A DNA stretch of 64,000 bases, taken from positions 558,001-622,000 of the forward strand of contig CAXXJE010000004.1 of NCBI GenBank assembly GCA_963675055.2, written 5' to 3'. Positions 16,914 to 24,163 of the stretch are shown one piece after another. The stretch's first letter is position 1. Every line of letters starts with the position of its first letter. The stretch is from PGYT01 sp963675055. GTDB taxonomy: Bacteria; Bacteroidota; Ignavibacteria; Ignavibacteriales; Melioribacteraceae. The translations under genes and the position numbers were made by a program. The notes under the pieces are model-generated. The model ran no database searches. It had not been told where the DNA came from and was given only the letters and a program-made list of their open reading frames with translations.

Positions 16914-17632
16914 CAGAAAAGGTTTGGTTGAATAGATCAAGCCTTTTTCGTTTTAAATGGATTTATCAATTTTGTAAAATGCCTGAGCAGATAAAAGGAC
17001 AGCGTTTGGGGAGTTTATCCCGCCATGCGGGAAACCCGCTTAGCTCCACAGAAAAGGTTTGGTTGAATAGATCAAACCTTTCTCGTTTTAAATGGATTTA
17101 TCAATTTTGTAAAATACCTGGGCAGATAAAAGGACAGCGTTTGGGGAGTTTATCCCGCCATGCGGGAAACCCGCTTAGCTCCACAGAAAAGGTTTGGTTG
17201 AATAGATCAAGCCTTTTTCGTTTTAAATGGATTTATCAATTTTGTAAAATACCTGGGCAGATAAAAGGACAGCGTTTGGGGAGTTTATCCCGCCATGCGG
17301 GAAACCCGCTTAGCTCCACAGAAAAGGTTTGGTTGAATAGATCAAGCCTTTTTCGTTTTAAATGGATTTATCAATTATGTAATATGCCTGGGCAGATAAA
17401 AGGACAGCGTTTAGGGAGTTTATCCCGCCATGCGGGAAACCCGCTTAGCTCCACAGAAAAGGTTTGGTTGAATAGATCAAACCTTTCTCGTTTTAAATGG
17501 ATTTATCAATTTTGTAAAATGCCTGGGCAGATAAAAGGACAGCATTTGGGGAGTTAATCCCGATTTGTAGAAAACCCATTTAGCTCCACACCCTAAGCAT
17601 GATTGAATAGATCAAGCTCTTATCTTTTATGG
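16898..17632 (+). repeat. About 5.4 tandem 135-bp repeats carrying the tRNA-Ala 3' end
   Basis: Units run 16898-17032, 17033-17167, 17168-17302, 17303-17437 and 17438-17572, then a degenerate partial copy to about 17632. The period is exactly 135 bp each time. Each unit starts with the last 16 nt of the tRNA (AACCCGCTTAGCTCCA), then the tRNA terminator hairpin, an AT-rich stretch, a stretch resembling the anticodon-to-T-arm part of the tRNA (CTGGGCAGATAAAAGGACAG against CTGGCAGTCAAAAGGTCAG), and a second hairpin TCCCGC-CAT-GCGGGA. Variants alternate between units (CAAGCCTTTTTCG in 1, 3 and 4; CAAACCTTTCTCG in 2 and 5), as expected from unequal crossing-over. Because 135 is divisible by three, a 233-codon frame (16856-17557) stays open; I do not annotate it as a gene. 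The order recalls the E. coli tyrT repeats, each of which carries the tRNA 3' end. Confidence 0.93.
16917..16948 (+). terminator. Terminator of the tRNA-Ala gene
   Basis: Hairpin AAAAGGTTTG...CAAGCCTTTT with an 11-nt loop (one T-G pair), ending in a run of T, 3 bp after the tRNA. The same hairpin recurs in every 135-bp repeat downstream. In units 2 and 5 the right arm reads CAAACC, which restores full pairing. Confidence 0.75.
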
Positions 17633-17704
17633 AATAACAATTTGATTTTTCTACGCAATCATATTTTTCTGCGTCATCTGCGTTCTATTAAATCAGATTA
17701 CACG

Positions 17705-19027
17705 CTACTTCAACTCATTTTCATTTATTGAAATAGAATAATGCTCTTTCCCCTGCCAGTCTATAATCGTTAGAGTCAATACACGATTCTTTCTCGGACC
17801 TGTAACTTCGAAGTATCCGAATCCCCTGTCCGTAAGCAGACTCTCAGGTATCCTTGCATCATTCGCATATGCCTTAGACGGACCGGCAGTCATCGGCGAT
17901 ATCGTAATATCGTACAAAGGATAAGTACCCGCTCTTTCAATTTTAGTAACTTCCGACCGGTGTACATCTCCAGTAAGGAATATCACTCCGGGTATATTTT
18001 CGGCGGCAATTTTGTCCAGTATTTCTTTTCGCTCAGCCGGATACATCGAATGGTTTTCACCCCCTGCATTCGGATTAAGAAACTGTGTGCCGATTACAAC
18101 AAATTTAAAAGGCGCCCAACTGGAAGTCAGCGCGTCAATAAGCCACTCAACCTGTGTGTCGCCGAGTATTACACGGTCCGTGTTCTTGCGATGTTCCGGA
18201 CTGCGGTAGTAGCGGTCGTCCATCATGTAAAAGTCCAGGTCGCCCCACTGGAAGAAAGAAGTTACTCCTTCCTGCCCCATTACACCATAAGATGAATTTG
18301 CCCAGAACAGTTTAAACGCTTCCAAAGCAGTTTCCTTATTCCACCAGCTCCGGTCGCTGTTATTCGGACCGTAATCGTGATCATCCCAGGTTGCATAGTG
18401 ATGAGTCGATCCGAGTAAAGGCTGCAGCAGCGGAGTACTGCGCGTGTGGGTATAGCGAGCCAGAATAGAACTTCGTGCAGACCAGTCTGCTTCACGCAGG
18501 TACACATTATCTCCCATCCAAACCATGAACTCCGGTGATTTCTCGTATATGCGTTTCAAGACTTCGTAATTACCACCATAGGGTGTTCCCGGACGATCAT
18601 ATGCGGTTTCGTTGATATATAAACAGCTTCCTATCACAAATGTAATTGTCGGCGGATCATGCCGCCACTGCCAGAGTTCCTGTGTCCGGAACTTAAGCTT
18701 ATATGGCAGTTCAATCTTTTCGTCATTGATGAACAATCGATATTCATAAATCTTTCCCGGCTGAAGATCTGCAATAACTATTTGAGCGGTAAAGGCATCG
18801 TATGTATCTGTTAAAACTTCATCGGATTGAAATATAGTTTCAGGATCATTTTTATCCCAATACTCAAAATACATCTGTGTTTCTTCAGTGGTCTGAACCC
18901 AAATCGCGACTTCACGCATTGTCGAATAACCAAGCATCGGACCGGACTGAAGTAATTCTTTTTGTGCATGGATTACTCCGCATGATAATAGAATTACCAA
19001 AACAGTTGCTTTAGAAATAGTTCTCAT
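17705..19027 (-). CDS. PhoD-like secreted metallophosphatase
   Basis: Predicted periplasmic or outer-membrane phosphodiesterase/alkaline phosphatase of the PhoD family, 440 residues. A signal peptide (ATVLVILLSCGVIHAQ) precedes a fibronectin-like N-terminal domain (~25-120: VAIWVQTTEETQMYF, LQPGKIYEYRLFI). The metal-site motifs of the calcineurin-like fold follow: FVIGSCLY near 131, FMVWMGDNVYLRE near 165, ATWDDHDYGPN near 215 and FLTGDVHRSE near 352. Reaction by family: hydrolysis of phosphate mono- or diesters using Fe/Ca. At this length it is close to the family norm. It is monocistronic, 72 bp after the tRNA repeat remnant. Confidence 0.88.
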   Translation of the reverse strand: MRTISKATVLVILLSCGVIHAQKELLQSGPMLGYSTMREVAIWVQTTEETQMYFEYWDKNDPETIFQSDEVLTDTYDAFTAQIVIADLQPGKIYEYRLFINDEKIELPYKLKFRTQELWQWRHDPPTITFVIGSCLYINETAYDRPGTPYGGNYEVLKRIYEKSPEFMVWMGDNVYLREADWSARSSILARYTHTRSTPLLQPLLGSTHHYATWDDHDYGPNNSDRSWWNKETALEAFKLFWANSSYGVMGQEGVTSFFQWGDLDFYMMDDRYYRSPEHRKNTDRVILGDTQVEWLIDALTSSWAPFKFVVIGTQFLNPNAGGENHSMYPAERKEILDKIAAENIPGVIFLTGDVHRSEVTKIERAGTYPLYDITISPMTAGPSKAYANDARIPESLLTDRGFGYFEVTGPRKNRVLTLTIIDWQGKEHYSISINENELK

Positions 19028-19117
19028 TTTTTAGACCTGCCTAATTATTAAATTAAAGGAAAATAATAATTACATTGGATACTGTGAAATATAATTTTAC
19101 CTGGATCATTTAAGAAT

Positions 19118-19537
19118 ATGACAATGAAACTATTTTACAAAACTCTCTTCGCTGTTTTAATTGCATCAGCAGCAATTTTCATGAGTTCATGCGATGATAC
19201 TGTAAGCGCGGAGGATATTGACAATAGAACAATTCCTGAAAGTGATGTGAGTTTTACAACAGATCTGTTACCTGTATTTAATTTAAAATGCAGTTCAGGA
19301 CAATGCCATAACTCATCATATATGGCCGGCGGATACTCTATGGAAACCTGGTCAAATGTAGTTCAGGCAGGAATAGTGAATCCGGGAAGCCCTGAAACGA
19401 GCAGACTTATCTGGAGAATAGACGCTAAATACGGTTATGAACTAATGCCTCCCGTGGGAGAGCCGATTAATCCGATTACAGAAAGTCAGCTTAATGGAAT
19501 TTATACATGGATTGAAGAAGGAGCACTGAATAATTGA
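19118..19537 (+). CDS. c-type-cytochrome-like lipoprotein with CX4CH motif
   Basis: A 139-residue lipoprotein: the signal FAVLIASAAIFMSSCDD has a lipobox ending at Cys, so it should sit in the envelope. The body resembles the PSCyt-type single-heme domains that precede oxidoreductase or porin systems in this phylum: FTTDLLPVFNLKC, a heme-type motif C-SSGQ-CH with four residues between the cysteines rather than two, then YELMPPVG with a possible axial Met, and QLNGIYTWIEEGA. CX4CH spacing is common in such lipoproteins. Electron transfer is inferred. Its stop overlaps a TTG of the following DUF123 frame. Confidence 0.75.
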   Translation: MTMKLFYKTLFAVLIASAAIFMSSCDDTVSAEDIDNRTIPESDVSFTTDLLPVFNLKCSSGQCHNSSYMAGGYSMETWSNVVQAGIVNPGSPETSRLIWRIDAKYGYELMPPVGEPINPITESQLNGIYTWIEEGALNN

Positions 19538-19551
19538 GTTCAGCAAGTCGG

Positions 19552-20031
19552 ATGACGACCATTCCGTTAAGCAATTTAAAACTTATTAAAAGTGGAATTT
19601 ATATACTCGAAATGTCCTCTTCTTCTCCTGTTAAGGTCGAGATAAAGAAGTTTGATTCAATTCTGCCCGGAAATAGTTTTTATTACTATGCCGGTTCAGC
19701 CCAGAAGAATTTGTACCACCGGGTTATCAGACACTTCAAAAAAGAAAAGAAAGTCCACTGGCATATCGATAATCTGACAACGAATGAAAACATTTCCATA
19801 ATCAGCGCACTAATACTTCAGGATGCTTCCAGGGAAATGGAGTGGCTGACCGCAGTGGATCTTGAGAATCACTTCAATTGTGAAATCCCTCTCGCCGGAT
19901 TCGGTAATTCAGACACGAAAATGACAAAATCTCACTTGTTCAGCAGGAAATCAAGAATTTCTTACAACCATTTCTTCTCACGGTACCATTCGATGGTCCG
20001 CTTCATACCTTCTTCAATTGAGACTTCCTGA
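19552..20031 (+). CDS. DUF123 (GIY-YIG-like) nuclease-family protein, intact copy
   Basis: A 159-residue protein of the DUF123 family, related in fold to GIY-YIG endonucleases. From ATG at 19552: the GIY motif (KSGIYILEMSS) near residue 14, the YIG-equivalent FYYYAGSAQKNL near 46, the catalytic-type Arg region HRVIRHFKKEKKVHWHID near 60 and a C-terminal tail. This is the complete copy: a second copy at 22691 lacks the GIY segment and is 93% identical over 139 residues. The last 70 bp overlap, in antisense, the end of an epimerase-type gene, here only a remnant. The in-frame TTG at 19534 overlaps the previous stop and could allow coupling. The biological substrate of the family is unknown. Confidence 0.75.
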   Translation: MTTIPLSNLKLIKSGIYILEMSSSSPVKVEIKKFDSILPGNSFYYYAGSAQKNLYHRVIRHFKKEKKVHWHIDNLTTNENISIISALILQDASREMEWLTAVDLENHFNCEIPLAGFGNSDTKMTKSHLFSRKSRISYNHFFSRYHSMVRFIPSSIETS

Positions 20032-20111
20032 GAGTATCCCAGATCTTTTTCTGCTTTAGCAATATCACACGTCCAGTAAGTCTGAACGAAATCTCTCGCT
20101 TTCTCCAGATT
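19588..20111 (+). repeat. 524-bp duplicated segment, copy A
   Basis: Aligns without gaps to 22667-23190 at a constant offset of 3079 bp, at roughly 95% identity. It contains most of the DUF123 gene and the last ~150 bp of the epimerase gene. Beyond 20111 similarity to the epimerase gene continues but falls sharply and with deletions. Confidence 0.9.
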
Positions 20112-20345
20112 TAATATTGAAGCTTTGGAATTGAGCAACCGTTGCAAAGACCTGAGTCCAGAGATAATACTTCTATGAACTTATAAAGTAAGTCTGGTTA
20201 ACTGCTTTCTTTTATACAGCAGCCGGATAAATTCCTTTTACGAGGTCTGCAGCTTGTATCAGACCGACACGTTTATCCTTGAATCCGACGAGTGTCATAA
20301 ATCCTGTTTTGGAATTCTTGAAGATTAGATAAATCCCCCTATACC
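19962..20345 (-). pseudogene. Decayed copy of the NAD-dependent epimerase/reductase gene
   Basis: The 3' end of this minus-strand remnant encodes ARDFVQTYWTCDIAKAEKDL and the EEGMKRTIEWYREKKWL tail, nearly identical to the end of the intact gene at 23041-24033. Upstream, from about 20112 to 20345, fragments still align with internal epimerase sequence (for example CGTTTATCCTTGAATCCGAC against CGTTTATCGTTGAATCCGAC), but with large internal deletions and broken frames. The nucleotide-binding N-terminal half is absent. No functional product is expected beyond possibly a 61-codon frame. Confidence 0.85.
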
Positions 20346-20549
20346 GTTCGTATAATTATTTCACAGCACTTTAAACTTTGTAATCAGTATGCTGAGGGAT
20401 TCTGCATTAAAATTAATGCAGATTCAAGCACTTAGTAAGCTGCCATCTGATTCTATTAACATGATGAAATGATTGAATAATATGTTAAATTTCTATGTTA
20501 GATAATCGGTAAATGCAGTTGTTTAATCACTCACAGGGTATTATTAGTA
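20112..20549. other. Region between duplicated segment and histidine kinase gene
   Basis: Bases 20112-20345 hold the decayed epimerase sequence described above. From 20346 to 20549 I see no gene, only AT-rich DNA with a small inverted repeat (CTGCATTAA-aat-TTAATGCAG near 20402), and the start region of the kinase gene with AGGG before its ATG. Confidence 0.5.
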
Positions 20550-22520
20550 ATGCGAATATCTTTTATTGTAGTCTGCTTCTTACTTCTTATTTCTTCAAGT
20601 ATTTGGGGACAAGATCAGGTTGAGCTGAAGAAAATTATTGAAGAAAAAATTAACCGGCTTGATTATGTTGATGAGAATGCGCGTTATGATTCCTTATCGA
20701 AAATAGTTGATGCATTGACTTCTGTTGATACAACTTTTGAAAAAGAACAATATAAAAAACTAGTCGATATTACTTCAAAGTATAAAAATCAAAGAGCATA
20801 TATCTATTCACTAATGGCATATTCAAACTACGACAGAACTCACTCGATCCAATACCTCAACAAAGCATACCGTATTGCCGACAAAAATGGTTACCAACTT
20901 TTGAAAGCAAAAGTTCTAACTGTAAAAGGGAGGGAATTTCGAGAGTTAGGGATTTACGACTCTCTGACAATTACACTGGTCGAAGCAACAAATTTATTGG
21001 AAGAATCGGGATTAGAGGAAGAAAGAGTAAGTTTACTGCATAATTCAGCTGACCTTTATTTCAGTGTAGGGATTATGGACAAAGCCCGCCAATTGTACCT
21101 GGAAATACTTGACAAAAAAGGTAATGAAAAAGAATGGAATATATGGAGACATAAGGTTGTTCTAGATAATCTTGCATTAATTCAAATGGAGAAATTAGAG
21201 TATCGAAAAGCACTTGACTATCTGGAAAAGTCGCTACAATTGAACTATGATGAAGGTATAAATCCAAGAACATCAATCTCCATCGCTTTCATTACGCAAT
21301 TAATGGCACGTTGTTATTATTATATAAACGATAATGAATCAGCTAATAAATATTATAATATAAGCTACCCGATTTGCTTATCCCAAAATATGTACAAAGA
21401 ACTTTTGCATTTATACAATTTAAAAGCAGAAATGTATCTTGGATTAAATAACATCGACAGCAGTCTAATTTACTGCGGCAAAGGCAAAGAACTGGTTGAT
21501 AAAGAAGATGTTTCTGCAACCGGTATACTTAAGAATTTCAATCTTTACAGCAAAGTATTCAATAAGATGGGCAACTATGAGAACGCCTATTTTTATAAGA
21601 ATAAATTTTCTATGATGAGTGATTCGATTCAAAATGATTTTCACACTGCGGAATTGATGCAGTATCTTGCTGAGAACCAATATAACAGGGTCGCGAACAA
21701 CTTAAAATTCATGAAAAGAAAGAACACTTATTTAACATCGATAATAATTATAACTATTGTTTTTGTGATTATTGTTGCTTTAATCTATTTCAAGCTACGA
21801 AGAGCGCACAGAAGTCTTATTGAAAGAGACAGAGAAAAAACGGAATTAATGGGTGTCGTCACTCATAATCTCAAAAACCCGATCGGAGCAATTCAGAATT
21901 CAATATCCATGATAATAGAATGTCCTGATGATACTGAATTAATTTCTAAGATGGCGAGTGTAATTGATGGAGCTTCTAATCAAATGCTGGAATCAGTTTC
22001 TCAATTGTTGTTCAGCAGTAAACTGGAAGATTCATTATTTACTCTGGACAAAAGTGAATTTAATTTACTTGAGGCTATCGACAATGTTATAATTGAGAAT
22101 GAAGTATCGTTAAATAATAAGAATCAGAATGTTATTAAACACTTTCCTGCTGACGATAAAATCGTTGTAAAAGCCGACTATTCTAAAATATCAGCGGCAA
22201 TTGATAATTATATTAGTAACGCAATAAAATATTCGCCTTATAATTCAACGATTACAGTAAAAGTTAATGTTAAAACACATGAAGTGTACTTCAGTGTAAT
22301 AGATGAGGGACCGGGGCTAAGCAGCAAAGAGATCGAATTGGCATTCGGAAAATTCATTAGACTTTCACCACAACCAACCGGCAATGAAAACTCAACTGGT
22401 TTAGGGCTTTCGATAGTTAAAAAAATTATTGAATTGCATTTTGGAAAAACCGGGATAATATCGAAACTTCAACACGGCAGTGAATTCTATTTCACCTTAC
22501 CGATAACAACAAAGGGATAG
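20550..22520 (+). CDS. TPR-containing membrane sensor histidine kinase
   Basis: A 656-residue two-component kinase. A signal peptide (VVCFLLLISSSIWGQ) leads to a periplasmic region (~25-385) made of tetratricopeptide-like helices (LLKAKVLTVKGREFRELGIY, KVVLDNLALIQMEKLEYRKA, YKELLHLYNLKAEMYLGLNN). One membrane helix (SIIIITIVFVIIVALIYF) follows near 390-412. HisKA has its phospho-acceptor in GVVTHNLKNPIGAI (~440), and the ATPase has an N-box (IDNYISNAIKYS), G1 (IDEGPGLS) and G2 (STGLGLSIVKKI). This TPR-TM-kinase layout is common in Bacteroidota for sensing envelope or peptide cues. No regulator is linked. The gene sits between the two copies of the 524-bp duplication. Confidence 0.9.
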   Translation: MRISFIVVCFLLLISSSIWGQDQVELKKIIEEKINRLDYVDENARYDSLSKIVDALTSVDTTFEKEQYKKLVDITSKYKNQRAYIYSLMAYSNYDRTHSIQYLNKAYRIADKNGYQLLKAKVLTVKGREFRELGIYDSLTITLVEATNLLEESGLEEERVSLLHNSADLYFSVGIMDKARQLYLEILDKKGNEKEWNIWRHKVVLDNLALIQMEKLEYRKALDYLEKSLQLNYDEGINPRTSISIAFITQLMARCYYYINDNESANKYYNISYPICLSQNMYKELLHLYNLKAEMYLGLNNIDSSLIYCGKGKELVDKEDVSATGILKNFNLYSKVFNKMGNYENAYFYKNKFSMMSDSIQNDFHTAELMQYLAENQYNRVANNLKFMKRKNTYLTSIIIITIVFVIIVALIYFKLRRAHRSLIERDREKTELMGVVTHNLKNPIGAIQNSISMIIECPDDTELISKMASVIDGASNQMLESVSQLLFSSKLEDSLFTLDKSEFNLLEAIDNVIIENEVSLNNKNQNVIKHFPADDKIVVKADYSKISAAIDNYISNAIKYSPYNSTITVKVNVKTHEVYFSVIDEGPGLSSKEIELAFGKFIRLSPQPTGNENSTGLGLSIVKKIIELHFGKTGIISKLQHGSEFYFTLPITTKG

Positions 22521-22666
22521 CAGAAATCCACGTTCATAGTTTGTTCCCTAATTTATTTTCTGCTGTAGTTAATACAATTACAAAATATTTTAGGTCGCAT
22601 TGTTATTACTATAGTTATGAACAAGAATGGTAATTAAATACGCATGCATTTTATAAGATTGCCATA

Positions 22667-23190
22667 AAAAGCGGTATTTATATTCTCGCAATGTCCTCTT
22701 CTGCCCCTGTTAAAGTCGGGATAAAAAAGTTTGATTCAATTCTGCCCGGAAATAGCTTTTATTACTATGCCGGTTCAGCCCAGAAGAATTTGTACCACCG
22801 GGTTATCAGACACTTCAAAAAAGAAAAGAAAGTCCACTGGCATCTCGATAATCTGACAACGAATGAAAACACTTCCATAATCAGCACACTAATACTTCAG
22901 GATGCTTCCAGGGGAATGGAGTGGCTGACCGCAGTGGATCTTGAGGATCACTTCAGTTGTGAAATCCCTCTTGCCGGATTCGGTAATTCAGACACGAAAA
23001 TGACAAAATCTCACTTGTTCAGCAGGAAATCAAGAATTTCTTACAGCCATTTCTTCTCACGGTACCATTCGATTGTCCGCTTCATACCTTCTTCAATTGA
23101 GACTTCCTGAGAGTATCCCAAATCTTTTTCTGCTTTAGCAATATCACACGTCCAGTAAGTTTGCACGAAATCTCTCGCTTTCTCCAGATT
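22667..23190 (+). repeat. 524-bp duplicated segment, copy B
   Basis: Partner of 19588-20111. Homology starts at AAAAG before the GIY codons, so the upstream start codon and ribosome binding site of the DUF123 gene were not copied or have been lost. Its other end lies inside the intact epimerase gene. Confidence 0.9.
22691..23110 (+). pseudogene. 5'-truncated duplicate of the DUF123 nuclease gene
   Basis: The 139-codon frame is 93% identical to the intact copy at 19552-20031. Reading upstream, the frame still spells KSGIYILAM, but it runs to a TAA at 22631 with no ATG, GTG or TTG, so normal initiation could only occur after the GIY motif. That would remove a core catalytic segment. It is therefore probably non-functional unless ATT or ATA is used. 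Its last 70 bp overlap the 3' end of the intact epimerase gene on the other strand. Confidence 0.75.
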
Positions 23191-24033
23191 GAAAGTAGCT
23201 GCTTTCGAACTGAACTTCGCAAAGAACTGGGCCACCGCTGCAACGACATAAACAATCGAATGAGGAATTCGAAGATTCAGAGCCTTTTTAGCCATCACCT
23301 TCGCAATAACACCGCTAACCTGCGGCCAGGAATAGTATTCCTTCGAACTGATGAAATATGTCTGATTTACAGCTTTCTCCGAAGATGCCGCCTGATAAAT
23401 CCCTTTTACAAGATCGGCTACATGAACCAGGCTAACGCGTTTATCGTTGAATCCGACGAGTGTCATTAAACCTGATTTGTAAGTTTTGAAGATCAGGTAG
23501 ATTTCGGTATCGCGCTCGCCGTATACAGCGGGTGGTCTTACAATTGTAATTGCAAGCTTATTATCGAAAGTATGTGCGAGATGCTCCTGAGCCAGCTTAC
23601 TTCGGCCATATGTAGTTATCGGATTACATTCATCGGATTCTTTGAGAGCATCAATAGATTTACTTGGACCTGCTGCAGTCTGGCTGCTTACAATTAAAAC
23701 CCTTCTGATTCCCCTGTTAACCTCGGAAAGAACTTCCAATAGATTCTTCGTAGTTTCAACATTGCCTTTGTAATAACCTTCTTCTTTCTTTGATTTAACA
23801 ACTCCGGCAACATGATAAAGATAGTCTGCATCCTTAAGAACATCTTTTAATGCCTTTTTATCAAACAAACCGCACTTGTATATCTCAACAGGCTTACCTT
23901 CCAGCCATCTGAGATTGCTTGTTTCTCTGACAATGCATCGCACTTTGTGTCCTTTTTCAATTAATAAATCAACCAGGTGGCTTCCAACGAAGCCGGAACC
24001 GCCGGTAACTACCGATATAATATTCTCATTCAT
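23041..24033 (-). CDS. NAD-dependent epimerase/dehydratase, probable ceramide-pathway reductase
   Basis: An extended short-chain dehydrogenase of 330 residues. The Rossmann motif TGGSGFVGSHL is at 10-20, DADYLYHVAGVV near 68-79, and catalytic YGRSK (Tyr142, Lys146) with Ser in VSSQTAAG near 116; PPAVYGERD follows. It faces a divergent serine-palmitoyltransferase-like gene 130 bp away, which is itself followed by a GNAT acyltransferase. The same three families (CerR, Spt, bacterial CerS) make ceramide in Caulobacter, where CerR reduces 3-ketosphinganine. On that basis it is a CerR candidate. Sugar-nucleotide epimerase is the main alternative. Its last 70 bp overlap the truncated DUF123 copy in antisense. 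A decayed paralogue lies at 19962-20345. Confidence 0.75.
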   Translation of the reverse strand: MNENIISVVTGGSGFVGSHLVDLLIEKGHKVRCIVRETSNLRWLEGKPVEIYKCGLFDKKALKDVLKDADYLYHVAGVVKSKKEEGYYKGNVETTKNLLEVLSEVNRGIRRVLIVSSQTAAGPSKSIDALKESDECNPITTYGRSKLAQEHLAHTFDNKLAITIVRPPAVYGERDTEIYLIFKTYKSGLMTLVGFNDKRVSLVHVADLVKGIYQAASSEKAVNQTYFISSKEYYSWPQVSGVIAKVMAKKALNLRIPHSIVYVVAAVAQFFAKFSSKAATFNLEKARDFVQTYWTCDIAKAEKDLGYSQEVSIEEGMKRTIEWYREKKWL

Positions 24034-24163
24034 ATGCGATTAGATAAATTGTTGTATAAATTGATTTTATAGAGATTTAGTAATAATTTTGTTTCATTGT
24101 TTAATTTTGACTGAAACTAAAATACAAAAATTACCTCACTTATTTAATTCCTAGGAGGAATAC

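Noticed and set aside
16856..17557. 233-codon frame annotated as a protein gene
   Set aside because: It begins inside the tRNA, has no ribosome binding site and is open because of the 135-bp period. Kept as a finding, not as a CDS.
16898..17632. CRISPR-like array
   Set aside because: The units are direct tandem copies with no variable spacers and no cas genes.
19588..23190. Composite transposon or IS element
   Set aside because: The repeated segments carry no transposase, no terminal inverted repeats and no target-site duplication that I can see.
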